A stretch of DNA of 64,000 bases from Rhizoclosmatium globosum (taxonomy: Eukaryota; Chytridiomycota; Chytridiomycetes; Chytridiales; Chytriomycetaceae): assembly GCA_002104985.1 (NCBI GenBank), contig MCGO01000005.1, positions 1 to 64,000 of the forward strand. Reading direction: 5' to 3'. Below the pieces are notes generated by a model. That model was given only the letters and a program-made list of their open reading frames with translations. It was not told where the DNA came from and did no database searches. Position 1 is the first letter of the stretch, and each line of letters begins with the position of its first letter. Positions 21,949 through 34,280 of this stretch are shown here, one piece after another. Both the position numbers and the translations under genes were made by a program.

Positions 21949-23733
21949 ATGCGCATTCCACCAACTTCCTCACCTTCCACTTCAACATCGGCCCAGCTTT
22001 TGTCTGCCTCTTTCAACCAAGATGCATCGTGTATTGCTGCTTCGTTCCCTGCTCCAACTTCGGGATTTGCCATCTTCAATGTAGAACCATTTGGACGCTT
22101 CCACGCGGTAGGCATCCCCTTCAACCTTCTCAAACTACAAAAACAGTACAGGGCTGTCAGTATCCTATTCCTTCCACTCTACTGGGAGCATCCCCTTGAA
22201 TACACACCGATCTCACTAACCACCCAACACCCACTTGGCACTCAGCACCGCTCATCCTCCTCCTTCGCATCAGTCGAAATGCTCTTTGCAACATCTCTTG
22301 TCGCCCTCGTCGGCTCAGGAACATCGCCCCAAGACTCTCCCCGTCGTCTCCAAATCCTAAACACAAAGGTACGTACCCCCCCACCTTCCACGCTCCTTTC
22401 CTCAACCCTCATAACCGTTAACACACAACAATCACTACAGAGAGACTCTGTTATTTGCGAACTCTCATTCACATCCGCGATTCTGTCTGTAAAGTTGAAT
22501 AGAAAGAGACTGGTTGTGGTGCTTGAGGATCACATTTATTTGTATGATATTGCGAATATGAAGCTTGTGCATACGATTGATACGGCGCCTAATCCGAATG
22601 GTAATTATTTTCATATTTGTGGGAGCGAGATTGGCATTGGAATGCTTATATGATGGAGGATTTTTGTCTTGGCCGAAACTTCAATCGATTTTGAGGATAT
22701 TATCTCCGTGAAGCTGGAATCCATGGAACCCGGAAGCGAAAATGGAATGAAGTAATCGGAATGAAGCGTTCCAGTGGAAATTATGGCCTATCTAAGAGCC
22801 TAGAACGAACTGTTGGAGAATTGTACTAATCATAACGGCATTCCAGCACTCTGCGCGCTCTCACCGTCCTCGGAAAACTGCTTCCTCGCATATCCTCCAT
22901 CCACAACTGGTGCATCCGCTGGAGACCTCCTCGTTTTTGACGCTCTCAACCTCCAAGCTGTAAACATTATCCAAGCCCATAAATCCGCGTTAACATGTAT
23001 CCAATTCTCATACGACGGCACTCTCGTAGCAACCGCGAGCGACAAGGTACCAACACCCTACTCAACACATTAACCCCATTTCACCCTTCCCAAAAACTAA
23101 ACCCGACACAATCCACAGGGAACAGTAATCCGCGTCTTCTCAATCCCAACGGCCAAACCCTTTCCAACTCCGCCGCGGAACCTACACCGCCCAAATCCAC
23201 TCCCTCTCCTTCTCGCTATGCACAAAATACCTCTCCGTTTCATCAGACTCCGAAACAATCCACATATTCTCTCTCCTCTCCGACCAAGAGCTCCTCCAAA
23301 ACGCCGCGCCTCCCTCCCCGCCGCCCCGTCATCCACCTCAAACTCCTCAGAACCGCATAGTATAAGCAAATACATTGGATCCCTCCTCACATCCCCGCTC
23401 GCAACGTCAACAACGTCAACGATCCAGTCTCTCCTCCCGTCCCAACTGAAAGACCCGTTCACGCCTCAGCGGGACTTTGCATTCGCGAAAATCCCACAAA
23501 CCGCGAAAGGGTTCCAGAATATGGTTGCGCTGATTGGTGGGCCCGGGGTGATGTCGCTGCCAGGGCCTGGGGCGGATGATTTGGAGGGGTTGGGTGGGAG
23601 TACGGTGGGTGCGCCGTTGCAGCTTGTGGTTGTGAGTGGGAACGGGCTTGTGTATGTGTTTTCGGTGGATAGGGAGGTGGGTGGGGAGTGTGTACAAGTC
23701 AAGGAGTTTTCGCTTTTGGAGGAGGAAGATTGA
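21949..23733 (+). CDS. PROPPIN WD-repeat protein, Atg18/Hsv2 family
   Basis: A seven-bladed beta-propeller that binds PI3P and PI(3,5)P2 and acts in autophagy and vacuole or endosome membrane traffic. Seen: [14 protein letters not shown] and [12 protein letters not shown] (blade 1), [32 protein letters not shown], then after an intron of about 246 nt (22602-22847) [46 protein letters not shown] and the lipid-binding motif [17 protein letters not shown] (the family's FRRG as LRRG). The C-terminal blade has RDFAFAKIP and a [17 protein letters not shown] end. Frame breaks near 23168 (just before FQLRRG) and 23302. Which paralogue (Atg18, Atg21 or Hsv2) cannot be told. Confidence 0.85.
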
Positions 23734-24653
23734 TTTGTTTGGAATCGGTTGTTTTGGCGTGAAAATATTTTTGTTAAGCCTTTGCTGCTTTGTAGTTCTT
23801 GTGTACTAGTGATTGTTGGTTTTTTTGTTGAAGCATAAATGAAAGTTATTTGTTCTTCCTTTTTCCTTGTTGTTCAAATCCAGCCTCATTTCTTGAGGCA
23901 CAATGGATTGTATACCATGTGGGTGCTCGGTACAGACTTATGACATCACAACAACTACGTAAAATAGAATCATGTCTGCTATTTTACATGTTTTAGTTTT
24001 CAACAAGATTAGGCTTTTTTTGTTGTACTAAGCCCTGTAAATTGACCTCAACTTATAACTTAGATGCCTTCTTGTTGCCTTTAAGTATGAAGTATTGCAC
24101 AAGTTACCGAAGTGAATAAGTAGGGTTGTATATAACTGATTCTTGATCTGGCGCGTGCCCATCATTTGTAAGAGCATCAAGTGCAAACCAAACAGCCATC
24201 AACTTCAAAGCATACTTTACTTCTTATGTTAAATGAGAAAGCGATATACTTATCCCACAACGCCCGAGCTCGGCAGATCACTCACAATACCAACAGTTTA
24301 ATGCGTGACCAACCATAAACATCCTTTCATCAGCAAGTATATCCTTGTCATTGTCGTTCTACAGCCATAAACAAACCAATATATAGGAGTATATAAGTCA
24401 ACAAATCACCGTTTACGAAAGTTGATGCGTGCCTGGTGATCACAATCATACCTCAACCAATCAAAAGCAACTGCCTGGCGCGTGCTGTTTTCATAAATTG
24501 GGAGATACCAAGCCCAATCCGTGCGTGCCCAACAACCTTTGAACCTCGTTAAAATTTTTACAAATCTCCCCTCCTGGCATCAAACTGCCTCAAAAGGAAG
24601 CCATCAAGAACCAGCCCCGTCTCAGAAAAAAAGGGCATCTCCACTACGCTACA
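23734..24653. other. Long intergenic region, promoter of the alkaline phosphatase
   Basis: 920 bases, the longest gene-free stretch outside the transposon. No frame worth calling. The proximal 500 bases contain repeated GCGTGCC words (listed separately), so this is probably an extended control region for the downstream gene. Confidence 0.5.
24153..24530 (+). promoter_or_regulatory. Reiterated GCGTGCC motif upstream of alkaline phosphatase
   Basis: GCGTGCC occurs at 24153, 24427 and 24523, with a near match GCGTGCT at 24480. The first and last share GCGTGCCCA. All are on the same strand as the phosphatase gene, 130-500 bases before its ATG. Function as a binding site is inference. Confidence 0.4.
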
Positions 24654-27190
24654 ATGCAGCTCCAGTCTCTTTTCACTTTGCTCCTTGCTGCCGCTGCCGC
24701 TGCGCAGGACGTTTCTGCTCCATCTGTTGGACAGAAGAACAGATACCGGCTCTTCCACGTGGATCCAACCTCGCTTTGGTTCCAGTTGACGGAGCTGAGT
24801 TCCTTGCCGGCCAGGTAATGAATCACTTCTATCCTGTCAAACCCTCCGAAAACCCACAACCAAAAAAAACCCCGCTAACTGCATGCGATCCCTCTCCCCT
24901 CCTCTAGAAATTCGATATCTCCATCGAGTTGCACGGAGCCGACGAGAAGGTTGTCCCAGACCTTTCCAACCTCTCCATCACCATCAACGGAAAGAAGGTC
25001 AAGGACGTGATCGTTGACGCCCCAGCCGCGCCATACCTCTTCAACTACACCTCCACTACGATGAGGACCTCCAATCCGTCTTCTCCAACAAGCCATCCGT
25101 CAAGTTCTCCGTGAACCGTGCTTCTTCCGTAACATTGCGCTTCCAGCTTCTGGAGAGTATGTTGTTGAGGTGACTGCTGGAAAGGAGAAGGTGAACGCCA
25201 AGTGGGTTGTCCGTGGTTCTTCAACTCGTAAGGCCAAGAACGCGCTTCTCTTTATTGGAGACGGTATGGCTCCATCCATGATCTCTGCTGCCCGTTACAT
25301 TTCTAGAAACACCAAGTTTGGAAAGTTCAAGAACGGAGACGGCTTCCTTGACATTGAGAAGTTTGACGGTGCTGGAAAGATTGCTACCAACGGTTTGGAC
25401 TCTATCATTACTGACTCTGCCAACTCTGCTGCTGCCTACTCTTCCGGCCACAAGGTTCGTTTTATTGTTTGTAAATGCAATTTCTAATTACCGGAATAAT
25501 TCAATTAGGGATGGGTCAACACCTTGAACGTGTACGCCGACACCTCCAAGAACGACCAGCTCGATGACGCCAAGGTTGAGGCCATCACCGAGATCATCCG
25601 TCGTGTCCGCCCAGGAATGTGTATCGGAGTTGTCACCACTGCCTCGGTCGCTGACGCTACCCCAGCCGCTTTCTTTGCCCACACCCGTGCCCGTGGACAG
25701 GCAGACATCATTATTGACCAGGCGCTCAACGGATTCAAGCACTACGTTCCAGTCAAGGGATCCACCACCAACGATGGAAGGTTCAGGGCGAGCCAATGCC
25801 ATGGGGCCCAGCCGTCAAGCCAGATGTACTTCTCGGAGGAGGTGGTTCCGCCTTCAAGGGAAAGAAGGCCCTCAACTCTACCGACTACTACGCTGCTTAT
25901 GCCGCTGCCGGTTACACTGTTGTCAACACCAAGACCGACTTGACCAAGGCTCCAGTCAACGGTTCCCCACTCCTCGGTATCTTCCACTCTTCCCACATGG
26001 ACACCTGGTTGGAGCGTGAAGTCAACAAGGAGGGTCTCAAGCAGAACAAGGCTTCCTCCCCACTTCTCGACGGTACCACCGCTCTTGACCAGCCAGGCTT
26101 GGAGCAGATGACCTTGAAGGCTATTGAGGTTATGGAGAAGAAGTGTACCGATGGTTGGTTCCTCATGTCCGAGGCTGCCTCCGTCGACAAGGCCATGCAC
26201 CCAATGGAGTAAGTAGTTTTTTTTTGTTTTGTCCCACTCTATTTTGATTACTCGATCACTAATAATCAACCCTTCCCCCCCCAGCTTCGACCGTGCCCTC
26301 GCAGATCTCCTCGAATTGGACCGTACCGTCAAGGCCGTCCGCAACCTCCCATCCGCCAAGGACACCGCCATCTTCCTCACTGCCGATCACTCCCAGGGTT
26401 ACGATGTCTACGGAACCGTCGACACCGCCTTCTTCCGTGCCGCTTCCAACGACGACAAGACCTCCATTGACGGCCAGCCAAACAAGCCAAACGACGGTAC
26501 CTACCACGTTGAGCAGCGTAACTCCATTGGTATCTACGAGGACGCCGGATGGATCGACAATGTTTTGGACGCCAAGGGTCTCCCAACCAAGTTTGCTGAT
26601 GCCGTTTCCGTCTCGCTGGAGCCAAGGTTGACGTTCCAAACTTTGTTGAGAACTACGAGTACAAGACTACTGGACTCAAGGGAGCTCCATTGACCCGTTC
26701 CGCGGTTGCTGACATGAACATTACTGGACTCCTCGGAACCCAGATCTACCGTTCCTTGTCTCAACAAGACAACGCTGTTGTTCCAAGTGCTGCTGACTCC
26801 AACGGATTCGTTGGTATTCCAAGAACCGGTAACTTGCCAGTTACTTCTGGATCTACTGTGCACACTTTGAACGCTGTTGACTTGTACTGCTGGGGACCAA
26901 ACGCCAACAAGTGTACCGCTGCTCACGATAACACTGAGTTGTTCTTCTTGCTCGCTGACACTCTTGGTTTGGGAGACAAGCCAGATGCTCCATCTGCCAC
27001 TGTTGTTACCGTCACTGTCACTGCTGGTGCTTACGGTGCCCCAACTGGTTACGCTGCTCCAGCTGGTAACGCTCCATACGTTGCCCCAGTTGGAACTGGT
27101 AAGGGCGTCCCAGCCACCAACCTTTACTCTTCTGCTGCCGCTGCTGGAGTCTCTGCCATTGTTGCCCTTGCTGCCATGGCCTTCTTCTAA
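24654..27190 (+). CDS. Secreted, GPI-anchored alkaline phosphatase
   Basis: Phosphomonoesterase of the alkaline phosphatase superfamily, likely at the cell surface for phosphate scavenging. ATG 24654 starts a signal peptide (MQLQSLFTLLLAAAAAAQ). Motifs: LFIGDGMAPSMISAARY (metal-binding Asp), TDSANSAAAYSSGHK with the Ser nucleophile, SSHMDTWLER, and the late metal-binding TADHSQGYD. The end SAAAAGVSAIVALAAMAFF is a hydrophobic GPI-signal-like tail after a Pro/Ala/Gly/Thr linker. Introns: 24816-24907, 25455-25508 and 26209-26284. Four one-base losses (near 25058, 25138, 25785 and 26612) break the frame, each inside conserved sequence. Codon choice is far more restricted (ACC, GCC, AAG, GGA and GTC dominate) than in neighbouring genes, which suggests very high expression. 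An AATAAA lies at 27264. Confidence 0.88.
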
Positions 27191-27263
27191 ATACTTTAAA
27201 ACTGCTTTTTAGATTGTTTTGGTAGAAAGTTGGAAGATAGACTTAGCTATTGTGCTACATTTG

Positions 27264-27269
27264 AATAAA
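27264..27269 (+). promoter_or_regulatory. Poly(A) signal of alkaline phosphatase
   Basis: AATAAA 74 bases after the stop codon. Confidence 0.5.
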
Positions 27270-27421
27270 TCCGTTTTAATTGTCGTTTGTAACTTCTGCA
27301 TAGTCCAATTACTCTAACTAGTAACTACATCTTATTGAATCATATGAAATGGTATGTATAGAGGGGAAGAACAAAGAAATCGAATCACACTTTTTCTTCT
27401 TTGTTATCTATCGCAATCTCA

Positions 27422-28881
27422 ATGCACCGCACACTCCGACTGTTCTCAACCACCACGGCGCAAGGCGTCCAAGTCGGCGCTCCTCGGGCTGTACCCGCAG
27501 CCGCCGAATGTGTTCACGCACGGCCAGGGCGCGGTGCTCGTTGACGCGGCGCACAACAAGTTCCTCGACTTCAACTCGGGAATCGCCGTCAACGCCCTCG
27601 GCCACAACCACCCGGACGTCGTGCGCACAATCGAAGACCAGGCCGCGAAGCTGATCCACCTGTCAAACTTGTACGCGAACGAATACGCTGAAACATGTGC
27701 ACAGAAGCTTGTGGATGGCGTCACAGACAAGGACGGTGCGTGCTTTCCTTTCGTTAACCCTAACCCTAAGAAGTTGCTTATTTGTACTTGTTGTTGCTGC
27801 AGCTGGTCGTGAGGCGTGGTGGGGCGATGCCGCAAAGGTCTTCTTCTGCAACAGTGGAACAGAAGCGAACGAGGCGGCCCTCAAGTTTGCTCGAAAGCAG
27901 GCTCGTATTAGAAACCCGGAGAACCCGGCTACTCAGTTTCTCTCTTTCACAAATGCCTTCCACGGTCGCTCAATGGGTGCTCTCTCTGCTACTCCAAACT
28001 TGAAGTATCAGGCTCCTTTGCTCCTCTTGTACCTGGATTCGTTACTTCTCCGTACAATGATGTAGCTGCACTGGATCAAGTGGACTGGTCTCAAATCTGT
28101 GGTGTCATTGTGGAACCTCTTCAAGGTGAAGGCGGTGTGTTCCCAGCCACCCCACAGTTCTTGAAAGCTGTCCGAGAAAAGTGTGACTCTGTAGGAGCTA
28201 CCTTGATTTATGGTGAGCACTTCATATCTGCATGATATCTGACAACCCCAGATACGAACCATTCCACAAACCCCTCCAAGTAGTTCAACCCTAACACCTC
28301 CTCTCCTCTCCTCTCTCTCAAAAAAAAACAGACGAAATCCAATGTGGTCTCGGCCGAACAGCCAAACTATTTTGCCACCACCACCAACCCCCCGCCATCT
28401 CCCCAGACCTCCTCACCCTCGCGAAGCCCCTCGCAAACGGCCTCCCAATCGGCGCCGTCCTCCTCCGCCACACAATCGCCCAAAACATCAAACCAGGCGA
28501 CCACGGAACAACATTCGGCGGATCCCCACTCGCAACCCGTGTCGCCTCCGTCGTCCTCGACAAAATCGCAGACCCAGCCTTCCTCGCCCACGTCTCCACC
28601 GTCTCCAAACTCCTCTTCTCGCGATTGAACAAGCTTTGTCAGGAGTACCCCAAGATTTTGAAGGAGGTTCGTGGGAAGGGGCTTTTGGTTGGGTTGCAGC
28701 TTCAAGGTGGGGCTGAGGCGTCCAAGTTTGTTGATTGTGTCGGGAGCGAGGGAATGTCCTTGTGATTAGTGCGGGTCTTAATACGGTTCGTATGGCTCCG
28801 CCTTTGATTATTAGTGTCGAGGAGGTGGAGCAGGCTTGCAAAGTGTTTGAAGTTGTTGCCAAGGAGATGAATTCTCAATAA
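27422..28881 (+). CDS. Acetylornithine aminotransferase, mitochondrial
   Basis: PLP-dependent class III aminotransferase of arginine synthesis (ARG8/ArgD family). ATG 27422 gives a presequence-like start ([14 protein letters not shown]), but a frame change near 27465 (+1 type) separates it from [20 protein letters not shown], so the start is provisional. Signatures: [77 protein letters not shown], the PLP-phosphate region [25 protein letters not shown] with the Schiff-base Lys, and [13 protein letters not shown]. Introns: 27736-27802 (containing a telomere-like tract) and about 28212-28330. A last break near 28755 precedes the C-terminus [18 protein letters not shown]. An ornithine aminotransferase is less likely given the ArgD-type blocks. 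Confidence 0.87.
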
Positions 28882-28896
28882 CGATAGTATACGTAA

Positions 28897-28902
28897 AATA
28901 AA
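28897..28902 (+). promoter_or_regulatory. Poly(A) signal of acetylornithine aminotransferase
   Basis: AATAAA 16 bases after the stop codon. Confidence 0.4.
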
Positions 28903-28970
28903 TGGGTTTATATGGAATGTACTGCAAGAACTAGAAAGCAACATATTAAAGGTTAAATACAAAACCGTGG

Positions 28971-30924
28971 TTACGCATTCCTTGATGCCCCTCCCCAGTT
29001 TCTGAAAATTGTCCACCATGTCGATATCAAACTCCCAGATGCGGCTGTCGCCCGCGACGCAGTAGACGCCGTTGTTGCAAGTACGACTTGATGAAGTTCA
29101 GTATCAGCTTTCTTGATTACGAGAACATCGCGTTTGCAGATTGGACAAAGTCGATTATGGCGGAGAAGCCAAGGGTCAATGCATGCAGTGTGAAACTGAT
29201 GGTGACAGGGGAGCTCGCGTGCTCGAGAACCAACAACGAATTCATCAATACTATGAATACAATAAGTTGAGTAAAATGTAAAGCCTCGATGTATAAACTT
29301 CTTACCAAATAGCACAGCACTTTCTCGTTCCGCCAGTGGCAGTAGACCTCTTTTTAACAACGATACTATCAGCAACAACAACCTCCTGCTCATCATCCTC
29401 ATCAATCAAATCATATTCATCAATAACCCGAACAGGCAACGTAATCTGCTCAACCTCCTCCTCATCCTTCCCAATCCTCGACCCCATGACCCCTTCCTCC
29501 AACGGAACCTCCTCTTCCCCACCACCACGCTGCTGAGTGCCCCAAAAGTGTCCATTCCCCAAGAAGCTCGGCGCAAGAACCAACACAAACAAATGTCCAT
29601 ACACGAACCAATTCCTCAACATCATCACAAACAGACAGACAGCCGTACATATTCCAAAGAACACGATAAAGACTCCAACTCCGAAACAAACGTTTCCAAG
29701 GAAAGCAAGGATTGTGAAAACTCGGCGACGCAGTTTAAGGCCACCTGCACCGCTTGAGCCCCATCCTTCAACGGGCCAGTCGTCGAGGTGGAGTGATACT
29801 ATGAGTGGGGATCCGATTATTCCGCCGTTTGTGTGGGATTTGATGGGTGGTTCGTCGTAAAGAGAATCGAGAACGTGGGGTGGAAGGGTGTTGGATCTGT
29901 CCAAAGCTGCGGAAACGAGCTTTACACAAAGATAAGAGCATCGGTTAGATTATACTATAATAAAAACATTTGGGGGTTTGTATACCTGATCTCCATCATG
30001 CTGCGTGACAAACATGGCTCGAATGTCATTCACTTGTCCAACCAACTTGTTTGGCGACATGCGAACCGGAACGTCAACGCCTCCAGAGTTCTTGGCAACA
30101 CGGTTATGAATCAAGATTCCTCCAAAACCCGCCAACTCCGCGTTCAGAATCTTGACATCAAACGGACAATTTCCTCTCGCAACCATCGCATACCAAACAG
30201 TCCCTTCCCCTTCGCCAGCACCACTTTGCATAGCTTTAGTCTTAACTTGAGAGTGCGCAGCAGCATCCACCGACCGATCCAACGAATCAAATTTCATGAA
30301 TGCAGTCCCCCACTCAACAACCGTATCCAAAACCCCCGCAAGAACCCCCTCCCTCTCCTCCTCCTCCTTCCTCCCCTTCGCCACATACTTGCGCGTATTA
30401 ACCGGCAAATCACGCACCCACTCTTTATGATCCGGAAACGAAACATCAAACGGATGACACGCGTCCAAGTCAAGCACCAGCAACGGAGACACCGCGAAAT
30501 GCTTGTTGATTGGTTTCCCAAACAGTGCAGGAACAGCAAGGATGCTTGGATCTTTGGTCTCTGCTTGCTCGACTTCGTAGGTCTGGCTGTATGTCCCTGT
30601 TTTCCAGTAGCTTCCGCTTTTCCATGGACTTTCTTTGCGTTGTTTGAACGGGGATGAAAGGTTTTGTGGCGTTGGGTCGCCGTATACGGTCAAGTCTGGG
30701 ATGACGGTGATGTTGACGGTGGAATCCAGTGAAACACCGTTTACGATTTGGACGCGTGGGGATGTGAATAAGATGAAGGAGAGGACAATGAAGCAGGAGT
30801 AGAGAAGTCGGATGACAGTTAGAAGCGTGCTTTCAGGGGGGTATTCATTGTCAAGTTGGAGCTTGTCAGAAGTTTGTGTGCGGAGAATCGTGAGATCTCC
30901 TGTGTCTTGGTTTTCAATTTCCAT
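28971..30924 (-). CDS. PA-TM-RING E3 ubiquitin ligase, long form
   Basis: Fourth member of the family in the window. ATG 30924. Residues 38-58 form a signal-anchor-like helix (LLTVIRLLYSCFIVLSFILF). A long ectodomain follows with the protease-associated core WYAMVARGNCPFDVKI and LAGFGGILIHNR, interrupted by an Arg/Glu-rich insert (KGRKEEEEREG). An intron at about 29987-29920 (gtatac to gtaaag) leads to two hydrophobic helices (VFTILAFLGNVCFGVGVFIV; LFVMMLRNWFVYGHLFVLVL), an acidic linker, and a RING-H2 split by a 56-nt intron: CCAI-C, then IDEFVVGSRARELPCHHQFH, TACIDPWL and CPICK. Convergent with the aminotransferase gene (89 bases between stops). Confidence 0.85.
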
Positions 30925-31149
30925 TATCGCTCTCGTTCACTACTATCAAGGGTTGGATTGGCACCTGGCTCAATAGCTCTGTTTTCTTGTATGAAAAAGG
31001 AATAGGAGGGGGGAGACAATGGGGGTGAGAAGGCAATTTTCATAACAAAGGGGATTCAAGTGGCTGATTTCAATCCCTTTCCAATCAAATTTCATCCATG
31101 TTTTATTTGTCAAATATACCTATCGCGTCATTTTCTGAAACAATTCACC

Positions 31150-33313
31150 TTACTCTTTTGGTGCCAACCCTAACACAATACCTGCCATAAGCAGCTGACT
31201 CAACCGCGTCACCGTATCTGTCTCCAGCTCTTTCAATTGACTCATTAATACATCGACTTCTTCCGAACTTGCATTGTAATTCACTTGATCACTAAACACC
31301 GAATCATCAATCTCCAAGTTACATTCGCGATACTCGTTTTGGACAAGCTTCAATTTCCGCTTCGTAACCCACCCAGAACTCGTTCCGATTTGTTTTTGTG
31401 CGCGAGAGTTTTTGTCGCGACCAATGACCATGAAACGGCCGTTACTGATTTCGCCAGTGATGGAGAAGACAGGTTTGGAGTTGATTGCTCCACGACTTTC
31501 TACATGGACTGTAATTTTCATGGCGGAATCAATGACGATGGTTCCAAGAGGGAGAAGGTTTGACAACATGACAGTGTGTGCACAAATACTGAACATATTC
31601 GGATTTTTCGGGTTTCGCAATATTTCCATGATTTCCGTGCGTTTGAATCCGTCTCGAAAGTCGTGTACGGTAATATTACTATGCAATTTACTTCAGTATA
31701 TAAATTAAACAAGGTACGATAGCCTCACCTTTCACTTTCCCACTTGCTTAAATCAACTTCAAAGAGCTTCTTCTTGGTCATGCGGTCCACAAATCGCATT
31801 TGGTTGTTTGTCATGTTGATTTCAAGATGAACTTTTTTCTCGTTTGCGGTTTCTGCGAAAGTGTTTGCTTTTTGGCGGTCATCCAAGCATGGCATTGCAG
31901 CAACAGACATATTTGGATCGCCAAACAGAGCAGCTGCCATATCTTGAGTTGACGCAGATAGACTGTTCGCTCCGCTTGGTAATGGTGGTGCTAAAGAATA
32001 CCTCGATGAAGCCAGATTTGCTTGCGAACTCTTCACTGATTTGCATTTTGGTTGAATAGGAGGCATAGCTGGTGGCGCTTGAGCCAAAAGTAAAACGTCT
32101 TTGTCGGTGGGTACCAATGATTTCGATCTCATTACTGGTCGTTTTGCCTGTGCTGCCAATAATTCAGCTTCATCCATTGTATCTGACTCTCTGTCTACTC
32201 CAACGTCATCATCATTGTGAAGCTTTATGATGGATTTTCGTATTCCAGCAAAGAAGCCAGTTGCGGTTGGTGACGGTGGCAACCAAGACGATGGTCTCTC
32301 ATCCCCAGTTGGTTTTAGCGAAACAGATCTTAGTCTCGGAGAAACAGATCCAGTATCTGCAGCTTTTCCGAGGGGCTGTCCTTTCGCTTCAATCTCCATT
32401 TGCCTGATTTTCTCAACTGTAGCAAGATCCAACATAGGAACTTCTGGTAAATCACAAATCGACTGAGAAGAAGCATTTGCGAAATTAATGCTGACGTTGC
32501 CATTTGACTTTTTCGTGTCTTCATTTCCTTTTGCAGCAGATTTGGAACGAAATAGTTTCGAGGTAACAGAATTTCCAGCGCCTTCAACTGTTGACGTAGG
32601 CCGCGACTTCATCATGCTCAAGACACGTTTTATGACACCTGGAGACTTCCCGTCAGGACTGGACGCAGTTGTACTCTTGGCTGAACTAACACTCGTAGGA
32701 GTTATGTTCAAAGGTGTTCCAGGTCCTCCTCCTCCTCCTCCTGCAGAATCCGCTCCTGGCGTGTATCCAATTTCAATCATCAACTCCTCCAACACAGTCA
32801 TATCCACTTCTTTTCCAAACTTGAACGATGGATCTCCCAAGAGCCGTTTCATTTCCTCTCGAATACCATAAATAAGTTTCCCAACAACGATCTTCAAGGA
32901 AGAGGTCTTTCCAATGTGACGACAGGTGAGACTTTAGCTGGCATAATCATACTTTTCGCCTATTCAAGCCAGCAGATGGATTCACTGCTTTCACCACATC
33001 AGCACAAGAGGTCCAATTTCTACTTCGTAATTTGGAATTACATCACCAAGTCCACGAACAAGTCCATTGTTGAGTCGACTTGTCGAATCAAAGGCTCCGC
33101 AGTAAGTTTCTTTTGCTGCGGGTTTCCCATTTCCATTTCTTCGATTCCAGCAGCAAGTTTCAACAAAGCTTTGGTTTCGAGAGATATGTTCTTGAGAAGA
33201 GTGTTGATTTTGACACTGTGCCCTGAGAAACCACTCTGGGGTCGAGAAAGGGAAGGATGTCCTGTTAGCAGTGAGTGTATACTTGAACTTTGCTGGAGGC
33301 TGTTGTTTGACAT
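31150..33313 (-). CDS. Unrecognised protein, Ser-rich centre with folded ends
   Basis: I do not recognise the family. ATG 33313. The N-terminus (33038-33313) is amphipathic-helical (VKINTLLKNISLETKALLKL). It is joined by an intron (gtgatg to ggaaag, about 33044-32912) to LKIVVGKLIYGIREEMKRLL. The centre (about 250 residues) is disordered, rich in Ser, Pro and Lys with many R-S-x-S-like phosphosite contexts (LRSVSLKP, MRSKSLVP) and a Gly run. The C-terminal 230 residues look folded: HLEINMTNNQMRFVDRMTKK, intron near 31729-31681, ITVHDFRDGFKRTEIMEIL, then SICAHTVMLSNLLPLGTIVI. Divergent from the F-box-like gene with 245 bases between starts. Confidence 0.6.
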
Positions 33314-33558
33314 GTTCTGTGTGGGTTTTGGGGTCTTTAACTATTTGGAACAAGGGAAACAGTGTTCTAGAAGATTTTTATTTACCAGCCTCGAAAAAAC
33401 AAGGTTTATTGTGTGGCAAATACGATTTCTATATTCGCCGTTTGATTTGTTTAGATCTGTGCTCCGGGAACGAACGCCTCCTTTTTGTTTGGTTGGCTGA
33501 ACCCCTTCCGACAACATCAAAAGTTGAAACAAACCAACAAATACTAAGTGCCACCGGA

Positions 33559-34180
33559 ATGACTGCCGAATCAATCAATCTACCTGAAGAGATATGGATC
33601 CATGTTATACAGGTTTGAGGCCTTCTTCATATAGCACCATGGTTTGATGATAATTCCAAATATAGTTTGTCAACGATGTTGACCTGCATCCACTATCACA
33701 AACCTCAAAATGGCTTCGCCGATTAGTATTTGACAAGGTCGTGCGCATATACATCTCGAGAACAACAAGAAAAGGATCGATACTTTGATCCATCACCCAC
33801 GACGCACCCGACAAGAGCTTGCTGAGATTAATGTTTTACGAGGACCGCCTGGAATTCAGCGGAGGTTGACGGAGGGTGATTACGTTGCAGGAGAAGGCTC
33901 CGTGCAGCAGTACCACGCATATGTCGAAGTGCAAAGAGACTTTTTGGTTAAAGGATTAGTTAAACGATTGGAGAGGCGACCATCAAGTGAGGCCGTCACG
34001 CCACTTGCAGGAGCCAACATCCTAACGAATTCACCTGTGATTGTTCCCAAAATGAAGCAATTAGAGCGTGCGATGACAGCGGATGTCATAAAAAAGGAAC
34101 TAAGGAGACATCTCTCAGTCCCGTCGAGATTTTGTCGTAATGTTCCTTCCGAAGTCAGTATCAATAATAAGTGTAAATAG
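33559..34180 (+). CDS. F-box-like protein
   Basis: ATG 33559. The first 45 residues match an F-box: LPEEIWIHVIQ, intron of about 50 nt (gtttga to tatag, 33613-33663), FVNDVDLHPLSQTSKWLRRL and VFDKVVRIYI. F-boxes bind Skp1 and recruit substrates to SCF ubiquitin ligases. The rest (about 150 residues: ELAEINVLRGPPGIQRRLTE, then KELRRHLSVPSRFC) has no recognisable substrate-binding repeat. One base is missing near 33778, where RKGS should continue into DTLIHHPRR. Confidence 0.65.
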
Positions 34181-34280
34181 TAATTGATGGGTCCATTATT
34201 GACGAGGTCACCGACTCCATTTGGAAGCGGAAGGAAAGCAGACCCGTTCCGCCCTTCGCCACCCTCAAAAAAGTATCACA

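Noticed and set aside
27354..27470. Upstream start at 27354 for the aminotransferase
   Set aside because: The N-terminus it gives (many Gln, Cys, Ser, not a presequence) is poor; ATG 27422 gives an Arg/Ser/Thr-rich mitochondrial-type start, though a frame change must be bridged.
28342..28716. Overlapping Pro/Arg/Ser-rich frames in the aminotransferase
   Set aside because: Alternative frames of the exon encoding [10 protein letters not shown] and TTFGGSPLA; composition is typical of a shadow.
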